Shown here: positions 1 to 4,206 of the stretch, piece by piece | Layout: every line of letters begins with the position of its first letter | Position numbering within the stretch: position 1 is the stretch's first letter | From: an uncultured Mycoplasmatota bacterium | Lineage (GTDB): Bacteria; Bacillota_I; Bacilli_A; RF39; UBA660 | Assembly (NCBI GenBank): GCA_900546245.1 | Contig: URBY01000052.1 | Coordinates: 1 to 5,566, forward strand | DNA: 5,566 bases | Direction: 5' to 3' | Notes under the pieces: model-generated | Told to the model about the DNA's origin: nothing | The model's database searches: none | The model's input: only the letters and a program-made list of their open reading frames with translations | Translations under genes and position numbers: made by a program

Positions 1-1
1 A

Positions 2-124
2 GGTATTAATGATGGAATAAAACAAACTGCTAAAAACATGTTGAATAAAAATATGCCACTTGAAGACATATCAGATATTACAGGCTTATCAATAGAAGAA
101 ATTAATGAACTGAGAAAAAATTGA
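2..124 (+). CDS. C-terminal fragment of an Rpn-family (PD-(D/E)XK) nuclease/putative transposase
   Basis: Only the last 40 codons lie in the window; the gene begins before base 1 and ends at the TGA at 122-124. The visible tail contains the pattern IKQTAKNMLNKNMPLEDIS followed by DITGLSIEEINELRK. A run 'G-I-K-Q-x-A-K-x-M-L' followed by a short helix-turn-helix-like 'ITGLSxEEIxxL' is the usual C-terminal end of Rpn-type recombination-promoting nucleases and related PD-(D/E)XK putative transposases, which are common in Firmicutes. The catalytic nuclease domain is outside the window, so neither activity nor intactness can be judged. The call rests on recalled family tails, not on a search; other proteins can share this short tail. 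It lies on the same strand and in the same frame as pyk, separated by one in-frame stop, and is probably a separate transcription unit. Confidence 0.6.
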   Translation, partial: GINDGIKQTAKNMLNKNMPLEDISDITGLSIEEINELRKN

Positions 125-173
125 AATCTTAGTTTTTCTTTACACTTTTTACTTGTTTTTTTCTTATTTACAT

Positions 174-201
174 TTTATTTAATGCATAAATATTGTATAA
201 T
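174..201 (+). promoter_or_regulatory. Sigma-A-like promoter for pyk
   Basis: A perfect -10 hexamer TATAAT lies at 196-201, with TG immediately before it. The best -35 at 16-nt spacing is TTTATT at 174-179, a weak match; a better TTTACA at 167-172 is 23 nt away, which is too far. The upstream 40 nt are almost purely T/A with a few C, which could act as an UP-like element. Transcription would start near 208, just upstream of the SD at 214. This fits the start at 224 and places the promoter inside the coding extension that would exist if translation began at 182. Confidence 0.5.
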
Positions 202-213
202 ATTTACTAGGAT

Positions 214-220
214 AGGTGAT
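214..220 (+). promoter_or_regulatory. Shine-Dalgarno site that fixes the pyk start at 224
   Basis: AGGTGAT sits 3 nt before the ATG at 224, and its AGGTG core is 5 nt from it. The in-frame ATG at 182 has only T-rich sequence upstream and no SD. Homology to pyruvate kinases also begins with MNKTKMIATIGPSS at 224. Confidence 0.7.
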
Positions 221-223
221 AAT

Positions 224-1639
224 ATGAATAAAACAAAAATGATTGCGACTATTGGTCCATCATCTAAATCAAAGGAAACTATTAAACAAATGATACTTTC
301 TGGAGTTGATGTAATAAGAATTAATATGTCACATTCTACATTTGAAGAAGCTAGGGATGTAATATTAAAGATAAGAGATTTAAATAGGGAATTATCTGTT
401 ATTACAGGTATTATGATTGATACAAGAGGACCTGAAATTAGAATAACAGAACTAGAGAAAAATAAAATAAAATTAGAAGCTGGTAATACTATTAGAATTG
501 TAAAGAATAATATAAAGGGAAATGAAAGTATGATTTCTCTTACTTTGCCTGAAGCAATTAATTATATTAAAATAGGTGAAAAGATTCTTTTAAATGATGG
601 TAATGTTATTTTAGAAGTATTATCTAATAGTTCAGATGCTTTAATATGCGAAATAAAAAATGATGGGTATATTAAGAGTAATTGTAGTGTTAATGTTCCT
701 AATGCTAATTTTAATTTGAAATTTTTATCAGAATACGATAGAGAAACTGTTAAATTTGCTGTATTAATGCAAGTTGATTATTTAGCTTTATCTCACGTTA
801 AAGATCAATTAGATGTGCTTGATATTAATGATTTATTAATAGAATTATCAGATGATCATATTCAGATTATTAGTAAAATAGAAAATAAAACTGCAATTGA
901 AGAAATGAAAGGTATTTTAAAAGTTAGTGATGGTGTTATGATTGCAAGAGGTGATCTTGGAATTGAACTTGAAATAGAAAAAATACCTAGTATTCAAAAG
1001 AAAATTGCATCATATGCAAAAGAAACAGAAAAGATATGTATAATTGCAACTGAAATGTTGTCAACAATGATGGATAATCCAAGACCAACAAGAGCAGAAG
1101 TATCAGATGTTGCAAATGCTGTACTAGATGGAACTGATGCTGTTATGCTTTCAAGTGAAACTGCAATTGGAAAATATCCTATTGAAACAGTTAATACTAT
1201 GAATAAAATTATTGATGAAATAGAAAAAGAAATAAATTATAATGATTTACTTTTAGAATTTAATAGAAAAGATAAAACCGATATACCAACTGCAATTGCT
1301 TATAGTACAGTAGATTCTGCTAATAGAATAAATGCAAGTGCAATTGTTTGCTCTACAATGAGTGGTTCTACTGCTAAAAAAATAAGTCATTTTAGACCAA
1401 GTGCACCTGTAATTGCAATCTCACCAATTGAAAAAACAGTAAGTGGTCTTACAATTAATTATGGTATAATTCCAGTTAAAGTACCAATGCTTGATTCTAC
1501 TGATGAAATAATTGAAAAATCAAGAGAAGTTGCATTAGAACAGATGAATTTATCAAAAAATTCAAAAATAGTTATTGCGGGAAGTTTACCATTTAATGTA
1601 GATTATACTAATTTTGTAAAAATTGAAGAAATTAAATAA
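224..1639 (+). CDS. pyk: Pyruvate kinase
   Basis: This cytosolic enzyme transfers phosphate from phosphoenolpyruvate to ADP, the last ATP-yielding step of glycolysis. The product is 471 aa from the ATG at 224. The N-terminal barrel begins KTKMIATIGPSS, followed by RINMSH (residues 32-37) and DTRGPEIR (66-73), which give K+, nucleotide and substrate contacts. A small B domain lies near 75-160. The family signature around SKIEN has the catalytic Lys218 and metal ligand Glu220, and ARGDLG supplies metal ligand Asp244. ATEML (276-280) and NPRPTRAEVSDVANAV follow. The C-terminal domain (about 355-471) keeps an effector-loop-like SGSTAKKISHFRP. Glu71 corresponds to the glutamate found in K+-dependent pyruvate kinases. 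Unlike the 585-aa B. subtilis enzyme, there is no extra PEP-utiliser-like C-terminal domain; the length matches E. coli PykF. No pfkA is adjacent upstream. An unrecognised 54-aa gene begins 11 nt downstream, probably in the same transcript. Confidence 0.97.
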   Translation: MNKTKMIATIGPSSKSKETIKQMILSGVDVIRINMSHSTFEEARDVILKIRDLNRELSVITGIMIDTRGPEIRITELEKNKIKLEAGNTIRIVKNNIKGNESMISLTLPEAINYIKIGEKILLNDGNVILEVLSNSSDALICEIKNDGYIKSNCSVNVPNANFNLKFLSEYDRETVKFAVLMQVDYLALSHVKDQLDVLDINDLLIELSDDHIQIISKIENKTAIEEMKGILKVSDGVMIARGDLGIELEIEKIPSIQKKIASYAKETEKICIIATEMLSTMMDNPRPTRAEVSDVANAVLDGTDAVMLSSETAIGKYPIETVNTMNKIIDEIEKEINYNDLLLEFNRKDKTDIPTAIAYSTVDSANRINASAIVCSTMSGSTAKKISHFRPSAPVIAISPIEKTVSGLTINYGIIPVKVPMLDSTDEIIEKSREVALEQMNLSKNSKIVIAGSLPFNVDYTNFVKIEEIK

Positions 1640-1650
1640 GGAATGTTATT

Positions 1651-1815
1651 ATGGAAAATTTAAAAGAAAAATTGAAACTTGCTAAAGAAGATATAATAAA
1701 AAAATATATGTTTCTTGAAGAAAAACAACAAATAGAAGAAGAAATAAAATTAGAGATAGAGGAAATTATTTCTTCTTTTGAAAATCAGGATGAAGAGGAA
1801 ATAATAGATGAATAA
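1651..1815 (+). CDS. Small acidic helical protein of unknown function (54 aa)
   Basis: I do not recognise this gene. It starts with ATG at 1651, preceded by AAGGAA (1638-1643) that overlaps the pyk stop codon with 7-nt spacing. It ends with TAA at 1813-1815. The peptide begins MENLKEKLKLAKEDIIKKYM and is almost entirely Lys/Glu/Ile/Leu, with an acidic tail ending DEEEIIDE. It has no cysteines, signal peptide or membrane segment, and the composition predicts one or two amphipathic helices, possibly a coiled coil. Its last 8 bases overlap the start of the next gene in another frame (ATGAATAA). That overlap, plus good SDs for both genes, makes it likely to be a real translated gene and possibly a partner of the downstream protein. 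It could also serve mainly as a leader peptide coupling translation of the next gene. Confidence 0.65.
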   Translation: MENLKEKLKLAKEDIIKKYMFLEEKQQIEEEIKLEIEEIISSFENQDEEEIIDE

Positions 1816-2398
1816 AGAAATAAAAGATGATTTATATAATGAAAAATATAATGAGTATGTAAATGAATTTATAGATAATATAATTTTAGATAATCCATTG
1901 ATATTAAAAGAGTATCCTATTTTAGAAATAGAGTATAATATTGATGGAACTAAAAAAGATATATATTCTTTAGCGTCAGAACGTGATATTAAAAAAATGC
2001 AGTTAAAAAGTGATGAAAATGAAATTGAATATAAATATAATCAAGGTAAATTAAATAAAAAAGAATTTGATGAAGAAATAAATAAAATAAAAGAAAAAAT
2101 GATAAATCAAGATTTATTATATGATGACTTAATTTTTGAAATAATAAATCAAAATGATCCTAGAATAGTAAAAGAATCAATTATAAAATATAATCTTAAT
2201 AATATTGATTTATCAAGACTTGCTGAAGCAATAAAATCAGTTTCAGAAAATAAAATAGAGGAATTTAGAAAAAATAATAAAAATTTTATGATTGATAAAA
2301 TATCATATTGGAATTATAAGTATGATAAGATATCTAAAGGAATAAGTAAGGCAAGAGAAATAGAAAGTTTTATATTAAATTTAATAAGTGAACAATAA
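1808..2398 (+). CDS. Uncharacterised soluble helical protein (196 aa)
   Basis: I do not recognise this family. It begins at an ATG overlapping the end of the 54-aa gene by 8 nt, with AGAGGA (1794-1799) 8 nt upstream. The protein is rich in Lys, Glu, Asn and Ile, has no Cys, and has no signal peptide or membrane segment, so it is probably cytosolic. Residues 1-55 form a slightly hydrophobic N-terminal part (NIILDNPLILKEYPILEIEY). Residues 56-100 look like a charged coiled coil containing YNQGKLNKKEFDEEINKIKE, which resembles the short 'G-x-(I/L)-x-x-x-E-F' helix pair of SHOCT-type segments. Residues 105-196 are further helices with one Trp (168). It lies between pyk and sigG with a 57-nt gap to sigG, so it may be in the same read-through transcript as sigG. 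A link to sporulation is only a guess from position. In B. subtilis this slot upstream of sigG is occupied by spoIIGA and sigE, to which it shows no resemblance. Confidence 0.8.
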   Translation: MNKEIKDDLYNEKYNEYVNEFIDNIILDNPLILKEYPILEIEYNIDGTKKDIYSLASERDIKKMQLKSDENEIEYKYNQGKLNKKEFDEEINKIKEKMINQDLLYDDLIFEIINQNDPRIVKESIIKYNLNNIDLSRLAEAIKSVSENKIEEFRKNNKNFMIDKISYWNYKYDKISKGISKAREIESFILNLISEQ

Positions 2399-2403
2399 AA
2401 TTT

Positions 2404-2433
2404 TGAATAAAAATCTCATTTTTGGTCAAAAAG
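2404..2433 (+). promoter_or_regulatory. Weak candidate forespore-type promoter for sigG
   Basis: TGAATA at 2404-2409 matches a SigG-type -35. GGTCAAAAAG at 2424-2433 is an imperfect SigF/SigG-type -10: GG and two of the conserved A positions match, but the T does not. Spacing is 17 nt if CAAAAA (from 2427) is the -10, or 14 nt to the GG. In B. subtilis sigG is transcribed by SigF and then SigG, which is why this site was considered. Transcription would start near 2440, right at the SD, which is tight. In such an AT-rich gap chance matches are likely. Confidence 0.2.
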
Positions 2434-2452
2434 TACTTGAAAGGAGATTTTT
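2409..2452 (+). promoter_or_regulatory. Inverted repeat that can mask the sigG ribosome binding site
   Basis: AAAAATCTC (2409-2417) is the exact reverse complement of GAGATTTTT (2444-2452), giving a 9-bp stem with a 26-nt loop. The sigG SD AAGGAGA (2441-2447) lies partly in the right arm, so the folded RNA would hide GAGA. Inside the loop, TTTTT and CAAAAA flank GGTC and can form a nested small hairpin (2419-2432). Eight T follow the GAGA, so the element could also work as a weak terminator for the pyk-side transcript. In B. subtilis a leader hairpin in read-through sigG mRNA that sequesters its SD is known; this element is similar in position. The stem is AU-rich with three G-C pairs, and its in vivo folding is not shown by the sequence alone. 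Confidence 0.5.
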
Positions 2453-2455
2453 TTT

Positions 2456-3232
2456 ATGTCAAAACACAAAGTAGAAATAACTGGTATAAAAACATCAGAA
2501 TTAAAAGTACTTACAAATGATGAACAAATGGAATTATTTAATAAAATGAAAAATGGAGATAAATTAGCAAGAGAACAAATAATAGAAGGAAATTATAGAC
2601 TAGTATTAAGTTTACTTAAGAAGTTTACAAACAGATGTGATAATATGGATGATTTATTTCAGGTTGGATGTATTGGACTTTGTAAAGCAGTAGATAATTT
2701 CGATTTATCATATAATGTAAGATTTTCAACATATGCAGTTCCTATGATAATTGGTGAAGTAAGAAGATATTTAAGAGATGATAGTATGATAAGAATATCT
2801 AGAAGTATTAAAGACTTAGCTTATAGAACTCTAAAAGCAAAGGAAGAATTTATGATAAATAATGGTAGAGATGCTAACGTAAGTGAATTATCAAAAATAT
2901 TAAATGAAGATGAAGTAGATATAATATTTGCTTTAGAAGCAACAAGAGGAACTGTAAGTATGTTCGAACCAATATACAATGATGGTGGAGAAACAATATA
3001 TTTATTTGATCAAATCGAAAATCCAAATGAATCAAGTAGTAACTGGAATAATAAAATAATACTTGAAAATGCAATAAATAAATTAAAAACAAAAGAACAA
3101 TTTATATTATTACAAAGATATTTAATGGGAAAAACTCAAATGGAAATAAGTGATGAACTAGGAATTAGTCAGGCACAAGTATCTAGAATAGAAAAAAATG
3201 CATTAAGTAATGTAAAAAAATTAATAAAATAA
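2456..3232 (+). CDS. sigG: RNA polymerase sporulation sigma factor SigG (forespore-specific)
   Basis: SigG directs RNA polymerase to late forespore genes after engulfment. The 258-aa length and the N-terminus MSKHKVEITGIKTSELKVLT match the SigG-specific start (B. subtilis: SRNKVEICGVDTSKLPVL). Region 2 spans about residues 40-110: NYRLVLSLLKKF, then DDLFQVGCIGLCKAVDNFD (65-83), then VRFSTYAVPMIIGEVRRYLRD (88-108), the last being the core-binding and -10 recognition part. Region 3 includes ISRSIKDLAY (114-123) and the SigG-like MFEPIYNDGGETIYLFDQI (169-187). Region 4.2 has the -35-binding helix-turn-helix KTQMEISDELGISQAQVSRIE (226-246). The ATG at 2456 has AAGGAGA 8 nt upstream. No spoIIGA or sigE lies upstream, unlike in Bacillus, and gmk follows 74 nt downstream with its own promoter. 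Residue 44 is Glu, as in SigF, where B. subtilis SigG has Asn45. SigF is the main alternative, but the N-terminus and region 3 favour SigG. Confidence 0.93.
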   Translation: MSKHKVEITGIKTSELKVLTNDEQMELFNKMKNGDKLAREQIIEGNYRLVLSLLKKFTNRCDNMDDLFQVGCIGLCKAVDNFDLSYNVRFSTYAVPMIIGEVRRYLRDDSMIRISRSIKDLAYRTLKAKEEFMINNGRDANVSELSKILNEDEVDIIFALEATRGTVSMFEPIYNDGGETIYLFDQIENPNESSSNWNNKIILENAINKLKTKEQFILLQRYLMGKTQMEISDELGISQAQVSRIEKNALSNVKKLIK

Positions 3233-3250
3233 AAAAATTCTCTTTTAAAG

Positions 3251-3279
3251 TTGATAATAAATTCTTTATTTGATAAAAT
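3251..3279 (+). promoter_or_regulatory. Sigma-A promoter with extended -10 for gmk
   Basis: The -35 TTGATA (3251-3256) and -10 TAAAAT (3274-3279) are separated by exactly 17 nt, and the -10 carries the extended TGn element (TGA at 3271-3273). Each hexamer matches the consensus at five of six bases. Transcription would start near 3286, giving a leader of about 20 nt with AAGGAG at 3295-3300. This is the best-formed promoter in the window and indicates that gmk is expressed in growing cells independently of sigG. Confidence 0.7.
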
Positions 3280-3306
3280 GTATTTACATAAAAAAAGGAG
3301 AAAAAT

Positions 3307-3870
3307 ATGAAAAAGGGAAAATTATTTGTAATATCTGGTCCAAGTGGTGTTGGAAAAGATACTATTGTAAATGAATATTTAAAAGAAAATGATGCACATT
3401 TATCAGTAAGTGCAACAACAAGAAATCCAAGAGAAGGAGAAATCCATGGAATTCACTATTACTTTTATACAAATGAAGAATTTGAAGATAGAATAAAAAA
3501 AGGTGATTTCTTAGAGTATGCAACTTACAATAATTGTTATTATGGAACACCAAAATCAAAAATAGAAGAAAAATTAAATGAAGGAATAAATGTAATACTT
3601 GTAATAGAAGTACAAGGTGCAAAAAAAGTAAAAGAATTAATAAAAGAAAGTGTACTTATATTTATACTTCCACCAAGTATTGAGGAATTAGAAGAAAGAT
3701 TAAAAGTACGTAATTTAGATAGTGAAGAAATGATTCAAAATAGATTAAAGATTGCAGAAGAAGAAATAAAAGAAGCAGGATTCTATGATTATGTGCTTGT
3801 AAATAAAGATGTAAAAGGTGCGGTAAATAAACTTAAAATGATAATAGATGAAGAAAATGAAAAAGATTAA
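3307..3870 (+). CDS. gmk: Guanylate kinase
   Basis: This cytosolic enzyme phosphorylates GMP to GDP with ATP, feeding GTP and dGTP synthesis; in Firmicutes it is a known target of (p)ppGpp inhibition. The product is 187 aa, slightly short of the usual 190-207. The Walker A P-loop is GPSGVGKDT at residues 11-19. The GMP-binding region includes SVSATTRNPREGE (33-45, with Arg39 and Arg42), Tyr51, Glu70 and YYGTP (78-82). IEVQGAKKV (100-108) carries the acidic residue near the phosphates. The lid and adenine part contains LPPSIEELEERLKVRNLDSEEMIQNR (121-146), with arginines at 131, 135 and 146. The usual 'RG' after the lid arginine is replaced by 'RN'. The ATG at 3307 has AAGGAG 6 nt upstream. 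rpoZ, the usual downstream neighbour in Bacilli, is absent. The stop codon lies within the left arm of a terminator shared with the convergent gene. Confidence 0.97.
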   Translation: MKKGKLFVISGPSGVGKDTIVNEYLKENDAHLSVSATTRNPREGEIHGIHYYFYTNEEFEDRIKKGDFLEYATYNNCYYGTPKSKIEEKLNEGINVILVIEVQGAKKVKELIKESVLIFILPPSIEELEERLKVRNLDSEEMIQNRLKIAEEEIKEAGFYDYVLVNKDVKGAVNKLKMIIDEENEKD

Positions 3871-3898
3871 GAAGTAAAATTATTTCTTAATCTTTTTT
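3861..3898. terminator. Bidirectional intrinsic terminator between gmk and the convergent small gene
   Basis: AAAAGATTAAGAA (3861-3873) pairs perfectly with TTCTTAATCTTTT (3884-3896), a 13-bp stem. It can extend by T-A, A-T and a G-T wobble across 3874-3883, leaving a 4-nt loop. On the plus strand the stem runs into six T (3893-3898). On the minus strand it ends in five T (complement of 3860-3864). It contains the gmk stop codon (3868-3870) in its left arm and the stop of the opposite gene (3880-3882) near the loop, so it serves both converging transcripts. Confidence 0.8.
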
Positions 3899-4134
3899 GC
3901 AGTATAATAAAGTTCTTCAAGTTTTTCATAAGTTGGACAAGAAAGTTTACTTTTTAACTCATCAAGTAAATTCTTGGGTTCACCATAATAAAACTCTTTA
4001 TAATATTTTTTAATATAATCATAAATTATTTCATCCTCATTATTTTTAAGTACTATATTATTTTTTTTCGCATATTCTTTAATATGGTTTATAGATAGTT
4101 TATCAACATAACTTTTTAAAATAAAATCATTCAA
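3880..4134 (-). CDS. Small DUF2624-like protein of unknown function (84 aa)
   Basis: The gene runs leftward, convergent with gmk, with 9 nt between the two stop codons. I chose the TTG at 4134 as start because AGAGGTG (4141-4147 on this strand) lies 6 nt upstream. A longer frame to a TTG at 4185 has no SD and adds hydrophobic residues read from the SD and promoter region. The protein begins MNDFILKSYVDKLSINHIKE. It has the pattern of DUF2624 proteins such as B. subtilis YqfT: a short N-terminal helix, 'L(T/S)xxxIxxYAKKxxIxL', then an 'IIYDYIKK' helix, a 'LLDELKSKLS' helix and a terminal 'YEKLEELYYTA' helix. It has no membrane segment or signal and a single Cys near the C-terminus. The DUF2624 match is from memory of the pattern, not a search. 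The family has no known function and appears largely confined to Bacilli. The gene is probably real given its SD, terminator and coding composition. Confidence 0.7.
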   Translation of the reverse strand: MNDFILKSYVDKLSINHIKEYAKKNNIVLKNNEDEIIYDYIKKYYKEFYYGEPKNLLDELKSKLSCPTYEKLEELYYTAKKIKK

Positions 4135-4136
4135 AT

Positions 4137-4185
4137 TTAACACCTCTAATAAAAAATATGTTATATAAAGGAAATTATGAAGCAA
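4137..4185. promoter_or_regulatory. Divergent promoter region for the PBP gene and the small DUF2624-like gene
   Basis: On the plus strand, TTAACA (4137-4142) and TATATA (4162-4167) with an extended TGT before it (4159-4161) could drive the PBP gene, although the 19-nt spacer is long. On the minus strand, TTGCTT (4185-4180) and TAACAT (4163-4158) are 16 nt apart and could drive the small gene. The two -10 elements overlap, so the promoters would compete if both are real. The plus-strand site is the more convincing; the minus-strand start would fall only a few bases before its SD. Confidence 0.35.
4141..4147 (-). promoter_or_regulatory. Shine-Dalgarno site supporting a TTG start
   Basis: Read on the minus strand this is AGAGGTG, 6 nt before the TTG at 4134-4132. 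No ATG lies nearby in frame. This site is the main reason to start the DUF2624-like gene at TTG 4134 and to reject the longer frame. Confidence 0.6.
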
Positions 4186-4206
4186 AATAATTATGGAGGA
4201 TTTTTT

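Noticed and set aside
113..160. Possible terminator after the Rpn gene (AGAAAAA 113-119 / TTTTTCT 133-139, followed by T-rich sequence)
   Set aside because: The stem is only 7 bp with a single G-C pair in a region full of A and T runs. It is too weak to list as a feature, although some termination in this gap is plausible.
122..226. Read-through or UGA-recoding fusion of the Rpn tail with pyk, which share a frame with only one TGA between them
   Set aside because: The translated gap is low-complexity Leu/Phe from a T-rich leader, a promoter and an SD lie in it, and Trp is encoded by TGG elsewhere. TGA is therefore best read as a normal stop.
2874..3092. Open frame of 72 codons on the minus strand inside sigG
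   Set aside because: It lies antisense to a confident sigG, is mostly Leu/Ile/His/Phe from reversed A-rich codons, and has no SD or family resemblance. It is a shadow frame.
3229..3250. Terminator just after sigG
   Set aside because: I found A- and T-rich runs but no convincing inverted repeat. sigG transcription may continue into gmk.
3251..3276. Direct repeat TTGATAA (3251-3257 and 3270-3276) upstream of gmk as a regulator site
   Set aside because: The copies coincide with the -35 and the extended -10 of a well-formed promoter, which explains them without a regulator.
3362..3622. Open frame of 86 codons on the minus strand inside gmk
   Set aside because: It is antisense to gmk with Leu/His-rich low-complexity composition, no SD and no family resemblance. 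It is a shadow frame.
4132..4185. Longer version of the small minus-strand gene starting at TTG 4185
   Set aside because: It has no SD before that TTG, its extra residues are read from the SD and promoter region, and the shorter TTG start has a good SD at proper spacing.
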